From Haloarcula rubripromontorii (lineage in GTDB: Archaea > Halobacteriota > Halobacteria > Halobacteriales > Haloarculaceae), in assembly GCF_001280425.1 (NCBI RefSeq), contig NZ_LIUF01000004.1:124001-188000 (forward strand): 64,000 bases of DNA, in the 5' to 3' direction. The translations under genes and the position numbers were made by a program. A model generated the notes under the pieces. It was given only the letters and a program-made list of their open reading frames with translations, was not told where the DNA came from and ran no database searches. Below are positions 42,137 through 50,503 of the stretch, piece after piece (position 1 is the first letter of the stretch; each line of letters begins with the position of its first letter).

Positions 42137-42663
42137 ATGAGTCAGCAACACACCGATACTCGCCTCGGGAACCTGATACGGTTCAGGTGGGTCGCCGGGG
42201 CCGCGAGCGGGCTGGTCGCCGGTATCGGCATGGGCGTCGTCTTCCACGCGGGGGCGAACCTCATGCCGTTCGTCGGAGCGCTGTAGGGTGGCCGACAGTC
42301 GTCGGCGGGTGGGTCGTCCACCTGGTGAACAGCGCCGTCGCCGGGCTGGTGTTTGCGGTCATCGTCTCCCGGCCAGTGTTTCACAGCCAGATCGAGTCTG
42401 TCGGGGAGAGCGTCGCGGCTGGCGTGGGCTTCGCGGCCGCGATCGGACTGCTCTCGACGGGCTTCTTGCTCCCGGTCTCGATGAGCGCGCTGGAGGTACA
42501 ATCGTTCCCGGAGCCGCTGGTCCCGCTGCCGGGCATGCTCGGGAGCTTCCTCGTCGTGGCGTCGGTGGGCGTCGCCCACCTCGTGTACGGCCTGCTCCTC
42601 GGCTGGACCTACGCCGCGGCTAGGGGCCGCAAAGCTCCCGACAGCGTGACGAGCGAGGCATGA
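42137..42663 (+). pseudogene. Frameshifted four-helix membrane protein gene
   Basis: From the ATG at 42137 the frame reads MSQQHTDTRLGNLIRFRWVA ... LMPFVGAL and stops at TAG (42284-42286). The next frame continues at once with GWPTVVGGWVVHLVNSAVAG and runs to 42663, giving about 175 residues in all, with four hydrophobic segments. Restoring one C (CTGTACGGGTGG instead of CTGTAGGGTGG) joins both parts as ALYGW. So this is a one-base deletion in a once intact membrane protein gene, or a sequencing error. It has a TATA-like box 29 bp ahead. Family not identified. Confidence 0.78.
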
Positions 42664-42682
42664 TGGGCGTCGCCAGTCGCTC

Positions 42683-42925
42683 TCACGCCGCTGGCATGTC
42701 GGCGCTCTCGTCGAGTGTTGTCTGCCGGCCGCCTAGAGCCTTCTTCCGACTCCGGTAGGACTCTCGGAGTGTGAGCGCCAGTACACCGAGGCCGAGCAGG
42801 AACGCAACCAGTTCAAGCAGGCTGCCAAGGACTGGAATCACGCCGTGGAGAGCGAAGCCGACGAGGCCGACGACAAGCGCGAGCGTAGCGACCCGGAGGT
42901 CGTCGCTGGGGAGTCTGGAAGGCAT
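42683..42925 (-). CDS. Small two-helix membrane protein
   Basis: 80 residues with two hydrophobic helices (LRVATLALVVGLVGFALHGV and LLELVAFLLGLGVLALTL) and a basic loop RESYRSRKKALGG. A strong TATA box ATTTATAATATT on the minus strand (42948-42957) precedes the ATG at 42925 by 27 bp, so the start is well supported. It runs convergent to the frameshifted gene. Unknown function. Confidence 0.75.
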   Translation of the reverse strand: MPSRLPSDDLRVATLALVVGLVGFALHGVIPVLGSLLELVAFLLGLGVLALTLRESYRSRKKALGGRQTTLDESADMPAA

Positions 42926-43402
42926 GCGATTTGATTGTGTTAGTAATATTATAAATGTGTGCTGATGATATCAGGCAGCGAGAACGCCACCCGAACAGTG
43001 TGAATCGAGCCGCACGCGTCCAGACCGAGCGGTCTGTCCGCGACGCGGCGTTGTCATCGCTGATGGAGAGGAGACACCGAAAACAATGGAGCCAGAAAAC
43101 GCACTCAGGGAGAAGTGAGTGCGCAGAGTACCGGCCTCAAAACGTGGACATCGGCCTCTGAGGCTGGACTGAAGCGAGTATTTCTGTGTCGCTATCTAAG
43201 GTAGTGATAGATCGGCAGCAGTTTCTGACGATGCTCTCCAGCGGTCTCACAGACGACATGTCGACCGTATTTTAGGACTGTATTGGGAAGGGTGTAACCT
43301 AAAATAGTTTCTATCTGCCCGATATTTTGATTTTTGTAATCTCTACTGGCTACATTACCCTGAAACCTTAAGTGTTGGTGGCATGAAAGATTTGTCGTAG
43401 AT
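42926..43402. other. AT-richer gap upstream of the aldehyde dehydrogenase
   Basis: No convincing gene. A short hairpin GCACTCA/TGAGTGC sits at 43101-43122. From about 43160 onward the sequence is clearly AT-richer than the window average and holds only a weak TATA candidate (CCTTAAG near 43366-43372) for the gene at 43403. Confidence 0.5.
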
Positions 43403-44929
43403 ATGTCTAGTGACAGCAAGCAACAGAGCGTCACCGAGCGGAAGTCAGCGATAAAGAAGCGTCACACACAGGCGGCAAACGAGGTGCTGCCGGATCGGCG
43501 GGAACTGTACATCGGTGGGGAATGGGTCCAGAGCAGCGCCGGGGAGACATTCGAAACCATAGACCCGACAACCGGTGAAACGCTTGCGGAAGTACAAGCC
43601 GGCACTGCGGAGGACATTGACAGTGCGGTTGCGGCCGCATGGGACGCATACGACGAGACGTATAGCGAGATGTCGACAGGCGCACGCCAGGCAATGCTGG
43701 ACAGTATCGCAGATGCCATTGCGGAGCGCAGCGAGGAGTTCGCGAAGCTCGAAAGTTTAGATAACGGGAAACCGATTAGCGAGGCTCGGATCGATATTGA
43801 CCTCGTTATCGACCACTTCCGGTATTTCGCAGGTCTCGCTCGGTCGGGCGAGGGACGGACCATCGAAACTGACGACAGCCGGCACGTCCAGACACTCCGG
43901 GAGCCGTATGGGGTTGTTGGACAGATAATCCCGTGGAACTTCCCGCTGCTGATGGCGGCCTGGAAGCTCGCCCCGGCGCTGTCGGCTGGTAACACCGTCG
44001 TACTGAAGCCTGCCGAGGAGACGCCGCTGAGTATTCTCAAACTGATGGAAATTACGGAAGATGTGATTCCTGACGGCGTCGTTAACGTCGTCACCGGGTT
44101 CGGTCCGGAGGCGGGGGAGCCGCTCTCGAAACATCCTGACATCCGGAAACTAGCGTTCACTGGATCGACAGAAATTGGGAGTGAAGTGATGCAAAGCGCC
44201 GCCGAAACCATAACCGACGTGACGCTGGAGCTGGGCGGAAAGAGTCCGCTCATTGTGTTCCCCGATGCGGACCTGGAACAGGCTGTCCAGACGACGATTA
44301 CGGCAATCTTCTTTAATACTGGTGAGTGCTGCTGTGCCGGGTCACGGTTGTTCGTCCATGAAGACATCAAAGACGAGTTCCTGAATGAGCTTGCGGCTGC
44401 AGCCGAGGACCTAACTGTCGATGACCCACTGCTGGAGGCGACAGACCTCGGCCCGAAAGTGACCGCGGAGCAGGTCGAGCGGACGCTGGGCTACATAGAG
44501 GAGGCAGAACAGGAAGGAGCCGCTTTCGTCACCGGAGGGAGTCAGCCGGATGACGAAGCCCTTTCCGATGGATGCTTCGTCGCGCCGACACTCATTGACG
44601 AGATTGACCACGACAGCAAACCGGTTCAGGAAGAAATCTTCGGCCCGGTCCAGGAAGTGTTCAGCTGGAGCGAGTACGATGAGATGATGGAACTGGCCAA
44701 CGATGTCGACTACGGTCTCGCAGCAGGAGTCCTCACAGAAGACCTCTCGAAGGCCCACCAGTGTGCAAAAGACATCGAAGCGGGGAACATCTGGGTTAAC
44801 ACCTACAACGACTTCCCGGCAGGCCAGCCGTTCGGCGGATACAAGCAGTCGGGAATCGGTCGAGAGATCGGCGAGGAAACAATCGAACATTACACGCAGA
44901 CGAAGACGGTGAATATTTCACTCGATTGA
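43403..44929 (+). CDS. NAD(P)-dependent aldehyde dehydrogenase
   Basis: 508 residues of the ALDH superfamily. GEWVQSSAGETFETIDP, QIIPWNFPLLMAAWKLAPAL, LAFTGSTEIG, LELGGKSPLIVFPDADLE (general-base Glu) and FFNTGECCCAGSRLFV (catalytic Cys in the C-C-C stretch), then EEIFGPVQEVFSW and PFGGYKQSGIGRE. All active-site elements are present. Substrate unclear: the betaine-aldehyde/broad ALDH branch fits best. Codon use is less GC-biased than in neighbouring dap genes, hinting at acquisition. The next frame begins 1 nt after its stop. Confidence 0.95.
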   Translation: MSSDSKQQSVTERKSAIKKRHTQAANEVLPDRRELYIGGEWVQSSAGETFETIDPTTGETLAEVQAGTAEDIDSAVAAAWDAYDETYSEMSTGARQAMLDSIADAIAERSEEFAKLESLDNGKPISEARIDIDLVIDHFRYFAGLARSGEGRTIETDDSRHVQTLREPYGVVGQIIPWNFPLLMAAWKLAPALSAGNTVVLKPAEETPLSILKLMEITEDVIPDGVVNVVTGFGPEAGEPLSKHPDIRKLAFTGSTEIGSEVMQSAAETITDVTLELGGKSPLIVFPDADLEQAVQTTITAIFFNTGECCCAGSRLFVHEDIKDEFLNELAAAAEDLTVDDPLLEATDLGPKVTAEQVERTLGYIEEAEQEGAAFVTGGSQPDDEALSDGCFVAPTLIDEIDHDSKPVQEEIFGPVQEVFSWSEYDEMMELANDVDYGLAAGVLTEDLSKAHQCAKDIEAGNIWVNTYNDFPAGQPFGGYKQSGIGREIGEETIEHYTQTKTVNISLD

Positions 44930-44930
44930 T

Positions 44931-45302
44931 GTGAGCGTCCCGTTCCAGCAAGTCTCTCCCGGACAGATTGAAGCCGCCAACGTGTCCATCGCCCCCGACG
45001 GGACGGAATACGCCGTCCCGTCAGGGATGCACGAGCGGCTGTTCCGGGCAGTGGTGCCCGACGCGGCTGCGGGGACACGAGACCCCAAAACCGAACTGGC
45101 GCTGGCCGGATGGGTGTCACTGCACACCGATGGGCTGACCAGACGCGTGTACATCGATGCCCCGGATGACTTCACCGAAACGGCCATCCTAAAGCGGTTC
45201 GCCCGGTCACACGACGCCGAGTCGATTGTCATGGCACGCCACCCAAGCGGCAACGTGACCCGCTGGCAGTCGCCAAGCACTGTGTCCGTTACCGAACAGT
45301 GA
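44931..45302 (+). CDS. Hypothetical protein following the aldehyde dehydrogenase
   Basis: 123 residues from GTG at 44931, one base after the ALDH stop, so likely co-transcribed. Sequence features: GQIEAANVSIAPDGTEYAVP, DPKTELALAGWVSLHTDGL and SHDAESIVMARHPSGNVTRW. It seems a small soluble alpha-beta protein, not membrane-bound, without metal motifs. No family recognised. Confidence 0.65.
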   Translation: MSVPFQQVSPGQIEAANVSIAPDGTEYAVPSGMHERLFRAVVPDAAAGTRDPKTELALAGWVSLHTDGLTRRVYIDAPDDFTETAILKRFARSHDAESIVMARHPSGNVTRWQSPSTVSVTEQ

Positions 45303-45414
45303 ACTCACCAGTGAGCAGCCTGTCTCTCAGGGTCGGTCCACCCTAGTACAATCAGGGATGCTGGCTCGCGGCTGGCAACAACGTTATTTTCACTCCGGCT
45401 GCCGACCTGTGGCT

Positions 45415-45894
45415 ATGGATGAGCGAATCGACCCGGACGAACTGCTCGCTGCTGTCGGCTTTGATACAGACGAGAGCGTGCTAACGCGCCGGCAAGCGGA
45501 GGTCCTTGCGCTCCGGGAAAACGATGTCCGTCAGAGCGATATCGGGGAGTTACTCGGCACGTCACGCGCGAATATTTCGAGCATAGAGCGGAATGCGAGA
45601 GAGAACGTCGAGAAGGCACGCCAGACAGTCGCCTTTGCGAACACCCTGACTGCACCAGTTCGTGTCGACATTGCAGTCGGGACCGACATCTACGATGTTC
45701 CGCAAACGGTGTACGCCGCCTGTGATGAGGCCGGTGTCGAAGTCAATTACGGCTCCTCGAATCTGTTGCAACTCGTCGATGACGCCGTCGATGGTGCGAT
45801 TCAGCAGGACACGGTGCAGGTGCCACTCCGAATTGATGTGACAAACGACGGTGTCGTACACGTTCGAGAACGGGCGGCAGAACGAACGGAGTGA
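45415..45894 (+). CDS. Tfx-type HTH transcriptional regulator
   Basis: 159 residues from the ATG at 45415 (MDERIDPDELLAAVGF), with a TATA-like GTTATTTTC at 45383-45391. The N-terminal HTH is LTRRQAEVLALRENDVRQSD followed by IGELLGTSRANISSIERNA, matching Tfx DNA-binding proteins, first described in methanogens as regulators of a molybdenum formylmethanofuran dehydrogenase. The C-terminal part (VDIAVGTDIYDVPQTVYA, VPLRIDVTNDGVV) is the Tfx ligand domain. It may control the upstream ALDH or the downstream lysA; the target is not shown by the sequence. Confidence 0.87.
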   Translation: MDERIDPDELLAAVGFDTDESVLTRRQAEVLALRENDVRQSDIGELLGTSRANISSIERNARENVEKARQTVAFANTLTAPVRVDIAVGTDIYDVPQTVYAACDEAGVEVNYGSSNLLQLVDDAVDGAIQQDTVQVPLRIDVTNDGVVHVRERAAERTE

Positions 45895-45984
45895 CCGGGA
45901 ACAGTACCGCTGGCTCGAATCGGCAGGCAGGGCTCACATATCGAAGCGGAACCCTTGTTAGCCGCCGACACCGTTGTTTCCCCA

Positions 45985-47220
45985 ATGAGCCACGACTCGC
46001 CGCCGGTCCGCCGCCTCGCGGACTGGGATCACGAGCGTCTGGAGGCGGTGGCTGCCGAACACGGCACGCCGCTGTACGTCGTCGACCTCGACCGCGTCGC
46101 CGAGAACTACGAGCGGTTCACCGCGGCGTTCCCCGACGCCCACGTCATGTACGCCGCGAAGGCCCACACCGGGCAGGCCGTCCTCTCGAAACTGCTTGAG
46201 ACAGGCGCTGACATCGAGTGTGCCGCCTGGGGAGAGCTCCAGCGGGCTATCAATGCCGGGGCAGACCCGAACACGCTCCAGTACACGGCCGTCAATCCGC
46301 CGGATCGCGACCTCGACCGTGCCGTCGAGCTGGCCGCCGAGAACCCCGGGCTGACGATTACAGGAGGTGCGCGGGACACCTTCGACCGCCTCGAAGAGCG
46401 CGGCTACGATGGCCGGGTCGCCATCCGCATCAACCCCGGCATCGGCACGGGCCACCACGAGAAGGTCGCCACCGGCAAGGACGCCAAGTTCGGCATCCCC
46501 TACGACGAGGTGCCCGAGGTCGCCGCAGACGTGCGCGAGCGGTTCGACCTCGTCGGTCTGCATGCCCACGCCGGTAGCGGCGTCCTCCACGATGACCTGG
46601 ACGACCACTGTCGGGCCATCGGGAAGGTCGCCGACATGGGCCGGGAGGTCATCGCCGACGGCGCGGAGCTGGACTTTGTCGACTTCGGCGGCGGCTTCGG
46701 TGTGCCGTACCGCGAGACGACCGAGCCACTGGACATGGACGTGGTCGGCGAGAAGGTCCGCGAGGCCGTCGGCGACCTCGACGCGCAGGTCAAGCTCGAA
46801 CCCGGCCGCTACGTCGTCGCCGACGCCGAACTGATTCTGAGCGAGGTCAACACGATCAAAGAAACGCCCGCGGCGACGGTCGTCGGCGTCGACGCCTCGC
46901 TGGCGACGCTCATCCGGCCGGCGATGTTCGGCTCCTACCACCCGATTCGGAACGTCACCGCGCCGGACCGGGAGGCCGAGCCGGTGTCGGTCGGCGGCCC
47001 CTGCTGTACGAGCGCCGACGTGTTCTGCACTGACCGCCCCGTCGCTCGACCCGAGCGAACTGACCTGCTGGCAATCGGCAACGCCGGCGCATACGGGTAC
47101 GAACTGGCGAACCAGTTCCACTCCCAGCCCCGTCCCGCGGAAATTGCCTTCGAGGGCGGCGAGACGCGAGTTGTCAGGGAGCGCGAGACGCTGACGGACG
47201 TGACCCGCATGGAACAGTAA
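45985..47220 (+). CDS. lysA: Diaminopimelate decarboxylase
   Basis: 411 residues from the ATG at 45985. The PLP Lys is in MYAAKAHTGQAVLSKL; GLHAHAGSGV and the FGGGFGVPY loop bind PLP phosphate; GPCCTSADVFC carries the substrate-binding Cys of the second subunit; GNAGAYGYELANQF ends the fold. It makes L-lysine from meso-DAP. It overlaps dapE by one base (TAATG), suggesting coupling. Archaeal lysine synthesis via DAP is thereby confirmed for this organism. Confidence 0.95.
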   Translation: MSHDSPPVRRLADWDHERLEAVAAEHGTPLYVVDLDRVAENYERFTAAFPDAHVMYAAKAHTGQAVLSKLLETGADIECAAWGELQRAINAGADPNTLQYTAVNPPDRDLDRAVELAAENPGLTITGGARDTFDRLEERGYDGRVAIRINPGIGTGHHEKVATGKDAKFGIPYDEVPEVAADVRERFDLVGLHAHAGSGVLHDDLDDHCRAIGKVADMGREVIADGAELDFVDFGGGFGVPYRETTEPLDMDVVGEKVREAVGDLDAQVKLEPGRYVVADAELILSEVNTIKETPAATVVGVDASLATLIRPAMFGSYHPIRNVTAPDREAEPVSVGGPCCTSADVFCTDRPVARPERTDLLAIGNAGAYGYELANQFHSQPRPAEIAFEGGETRVVRERETLTDVTRMEQ

Positions 47221-48347
47221 TGTCGTTCGACATCCCCTCATTCCACCGGCGGGCCGTCGAAACGCCGTCACACGAGCGCGTCGACGAGATGCGCTCACTG
47301 CTGGTCGACACGCTGGAGGACGCCGGCGAGTACCCGGAGGTAGACGGCCTCGGCAACGTCGTCGTCTCACGAGGCGATCCCGACGGGACCCACATCCTCC
47401 TCAACACGCACATCGACACCGTGCCGCCACATCTGCCCTACGAGCGGCGGACGGAGCCGCCGGGACTGGACGAGACCGTCGATGGCACCGGCGGCGACGG
47501 AGACGGCGACATCGTCTGTGGTCGCGGGGCCTGTGACGCGAAAGGGCCACTCGTGGCGCTCCTTGATGCCTTCCTCACTGTGACGCCCGACGACGGCCGG
47601 GTGACACTGGCGATTTCCACCGACGAGGAGACCACACAGACCGGCGGCGCACACCTCGCGGACACCATCGACGCCGACGGCTACATCGTCGGCGAGCCAA
47701 CCGGCTTCGACGTGTGTACGGCCGCCCGCGGGCAGTTCGAGGGGACAGTCACCATCCACGGCGAGAGCGCCCACGCCGCCGACCCCGGCAGCGGCCACAA
47801 CGCGATTCGGGCCGCTGCGCCGATACTGCAGGCGATGGAGAGCTACGAGGACAAGAAAGGCCCGGGGGAACACGAAACGCTTGGCTACCCCATTCTCACG
47901 CCGTCGATGGTGGAGGGCGGCGAGGCGACCAATCAGGTCCCGGCAGAGTGTACCATCACCTTCGACCGGCGGAGCGTCCCGCCGGAAACGAGCGAGTCCT
48001 TCTGTGCCGACCTGCAGGCCCACCTCGAACAGTGGCTCCCGGAGTCGATGGGCGTCACCGTGGACCTCATCCGCCCGGACACGCCGTTCCCCGAGGCGTT
48101 CGCCACCGACGCCGACGCGGAGCTGGTCCGGACGCTACAGGAAGCCAGCGGCGGCGCAGTCCGGCAGTTCGGGGCCGCGACAGAGGCCTCGTATTTTGCA
48201 AGCAACGGGCCGACTGTGGTGTTCGGCCCCGGTGACCTGAGCGACGAAACAGGAGCGGTCGCTCACTCGAAACGCGAGTACGTCCGCCTCTCAGAAGTGC
48301 GAACCGCCGCGCGAGCCGTACGGGAGACGGTTGAACGGCTGATCTGA
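47220..48347 (+). CDS. dapE: Succinyl-diaminopimelate desuccinylase (M20)
   Basis: 375 residues of the M20 metallopeptidase family. LLNTHIDTVPPHLPY and RGACDAKGPLVALLDAF hold the zinc ligands and the bridging Asp, STDEETTQTGGAHLAD supplies the catalytic Glu pair, and VVFGPGDLSDETGAVAHSKREY ends with the last His ligand. The dimerisation lid is the middle part (about 170-280). Placed behind lysA and matching the DapD succinyl route, it removes succinate from N-succinyl-DAP. Related M20 enzymes (ArgE, LysK) are the alternative. Confidence 0.9.
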   Translation: MSFDIPSFHRRAVETPSHERVDEMRSLLVDTLEDAGEYPEVDGLGNVVVSRGDPDGTHILLNTHIDTVPPHLPYERRTEPPGLDETVDGTGGDGDGDIVCGRGACDAKGPLVALLDAFLTVTPDDGRVTLAISTDEETTQTGGAHLADTIDADGYIVGEPTGFDVCTAARGQFEGTVTIHGESAHAADPGSGHNAIRAAAPILQAMESYEDKKGPGEHETLGYPILTPSMVEGGEATNQVPAECTITFDRRSVPPETSESFCADLQAHLEQWLPESMGVTVDLIRPDTPFPEAFATDADAELVRTLQEASGGAVRQFGAATEASYFASNGPTVVFGPGDLSDETGAVAHSKREYVRLSEVRTAARAVRETVERLI

Positions 48348-48372
48348 GTGGCGGCCTCGCCGACGGACTGGC

Positions 48373-49017
48373 CTACGCCGACCGTCGCTGGACGAGATCT
48401 GAGAGCGCCGTCGTCGCGTCTTCGTCCGTTATGCTGTCGAACTCCTCGTAGTAGTCCGCGGTGGCCTGAAACGCCGCCGGTTTTAGCGGGACGACAACGT
48501 CGTCCGCCCACCGTTGCACCTCCTCAAGCACGTCCGGCGGCGCGACGGGGGCGGCGGCGAGAACCTCGTTTGCGCCTGCCTTCCGGAGACGCTGTATCGC
48601 GACGCGCATCGCCGCACCCGTCGGAATCCCATCATCGACCAGCAGAACCCGTTTGCCGGCCACGTCAAGCGGCCCCCACGTCTCGCCGTAGTCGACCGCT
48701 CGCGACTCGACAGTGTCACTCGCGTGAATCTTCGCCTCTTGAATGTACTCCCAGTTCACGTCCAGAAACCGCATCATCGGGCTGTTGATCCACGAGAAAC
48801 CGCCGGGGGCGACGGCCCCAATAGTCAGCTCTGGGTGGTTTGGGGCCTGTATGCGCTGTATTACAATGACATCCATCGGGAGCCCAGTCGCGTCAGCGAC
48901 CACGGTTCCGACGGGGACACCGTCCGGTGCAAGCGTGACGACGATATCGGCGACGGCATCCCGCCGGCGCAGCGCGGTCACGAGCTGTTGCGCCGCATCC
49001 GAGCGGTCTGTGAACAT
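48373..49017 (-). CDS. Phosphoribosyltransferase-domain protein
   Basis: 214 residues. VLLVDDGIPTGAAMRVAI (about 123-140) is the PRPP-binding motif of type I phosphoribosyltransferases. The longer hood SWINSPMMRFLDVNWEYIQE and tail ATADYYEEFDSI are typical of the stand-alone family often annotated as PRTase-like dienelactone-hydrolase-associated proteins. The substrate base is not predictable; it might act on a purine or be regulatory. It faces dapE convergently. Confidence 0.86.
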   Translation of the reverse strand: MFTDRSDAAQQLVTALRRRDAVADIVVTLAPDGVPVGTVVADATGLPMDVIVIQRIQAPNHPELTIGAVAPGGFSWINSPMMRFLDVNWEYIQEAKIHASDTVESRAVDYGETWGPLDVAGKRVLLVDDGIPTGAAMRVAIQRLRKAGANEVLAAAPVAPPDVLEEVQRWADDVVVPLKPAAFQATADYYEEFDSITDEDATTALSDLVQRRSA

Positions 49018-49105
49018 ACCACATTATATGGAATCGTGCATCCTAACCATTCCGGTCAGTAGTCACCGTGGCTGGCGGACGAGCAGTCAGGTGGCGTTCT
49101 CGCGC

Positions 49106-50413
49106 TCAGTCCTGCGGTGCCGGCTGGTCTGACTCCGGCCCGAGGTCCAGCGTCTCCTCGACCTGTGTGTACGTCAGGACGAGTCCGACAAACGCGAGCG
49201 CGGCCCCGGCGGTGAAGGGCGTGCTGAACGAGCCGGCGTTGTACAGCAGGCCCGACGCCAGCGGCCCGATAGCGACGCCGAGGCCGAACGCCATCGTCAG
49301 GACCGACAGCGTCGTTCCGGACCCGCGTGCGCCGGCCAGATCACCGGCAAGAGCAAGCGACGGGGCGAACACGAGCGCGACGGCGATGCCCTGAACGAAC
49401 CGCGCCAGGAGCATGCTCCACGGCCCTGTCACGACACCCTGTGCAAACACCGACGGAACAAGGATGACGAACCCGGCGACGATGAACGGTCGCCGGCCGA
49501 ATCGGTCGCTCGCTCGACCGATGGGTACCTGAAAGACGACGTTCGCGATAACGACGGCGGCGAACTGAACGCTGAAAAACAGCGTCGACTCGTCCAGTCG
49601 CATCCGAATCGGGCCTTCGAGGGTGGCAAACAGCGCGATGGTGGACGCCATCATGAACGTGCCGACGCCGAGGACGAACACCGAATCCAGCCCCTCACCC
49701 TCCCGGTCGAAGACGGCTATCGAGAGGTCCTTGCCCGCGTCGGCCTCGAACGGCGGGTCCTGAATCAGCGCCCAGACGAGGGCAAAGCTCACAACAGCGC
49801 CCAGTACGGCGATGGCGAAGGCGGCGGTGAAGCCAGATATCGCAGTGCCGGCGACCCAGTAGGTCACCACATCGGTCGCCGCGAGTCCGCCGGTGATGAC
49901 GACACCGGCGATAATCGGTCCGAAGCCAAAGCCGATGAGCCGGAAGGTGTTGAACACGCCGAAGTTCCCGCCACGCTCGGCGTCACTCGCCGCGTAGTCG
50001 TTGACCAGTGCGACCGTCGCCGGAATCGTAAAGGCCGCACCGAGACCCTGAAACGCCCGGGCAGCGAGGACCGTCCAGTACGAGGAGAGGAACGGATAGG
50101 CCGCGCTGCCGATAGCGAACAGCACCAGCCCGGTGAGGACGAACACCCGGCGCTTGCCGGTCCGGTCCGAGAGCCGCCCGGTGACGGGCTGGCCGAAACT
50201 GTTCAGCAGGCCGAACAGGGACAACACCAGCCCGATAAGCGTCTCCGTCTGGAGTGTGAACCCGAGTATCTGTTGGCCGGCGATACCGGCCAGCGACACC
50301 TGCCCGCTGGCGATGTACAGGGGGAGGACGATGATGAGAAACGAGTTGCCGAGCGCGTCCGCCATCCGGGCGAACGCCAGCGTCAGAACTCGCGTGTCAG
50401 TGCCGAGAACCAT
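49106..50413 (-). CDS. MFS transporter
   Basis: 435 residues with about 12 hydrophobic helices. The loop 2-3 motif GQPVTGRLSDRTGKRRVFV and its repeat VPIGRASDRFGRRPFIVAG in the second half are the MFS A-motif signatures. A central cytoplasmic loop (about 205-240) is charged. It could be a drug or metabolite exporter; no specificity motif is visible. It shares the strand with purB upstream. Confidence 0.93.
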   Translation of the reverse strand: MVLGTDTRVLTLAFARMADALGNSFLIIVLPLYIASGQVSLAGIAGQQILGFTLQTETLIGLVLSLFGLLNSFGQPVTGRLSDRTGKRRVFVLTGLVLFAIGSAAYPFLSSYWTVLAARAFQGLGAAFTIPATVALVNDYAASDAERGGNFGVFNTFRLIGFGFGPIIAGVVITGGLAATDVVTYWVAGTAISGFTAAFAIAVLGAVVSFALVWALIQDPPFEADAGKDLSIAVFDREGEGLDSVFVLGVGTFMMASTIALFATLEGPIRMRLDESTLFFSVQFAAVVIANVVFQVPIGRASDRFGRRPFIVAGFVILVPSVFAQGVVTGPWSMLLARFVQGIAVALVFAPSLALAGDLAGARGSGTTLSVLTMAFGLGVAIGPLASGLLYNAGSFSTPFTAGAALAFVGLVLTYTQVEETLDLGPESDQPAPQD

Positions 50414-50503
50414 CTATCACTGATGAAGGCGGCCACACTCGTGATAGTTGCGTTCGCCGCGGTGGCGCGTAGCAACCTGAAAACAGCGGTGAAGTAGCGA
50501 TTC

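Noticed and set aside
43192-43434. 80-residue minus-strand frame
   Set aside because: Overlaps the aldehyde dehydrogenase start, is in an AT-rich region, and has no halophilic signature.
45958-47370. 470-residue open frame on the minus strand
   Set aside because: Exactly antisense to lysA. Translation is Arg/Val/Gly-rich with no fold motifs; long antisense frames are common in GC-rich genomes.
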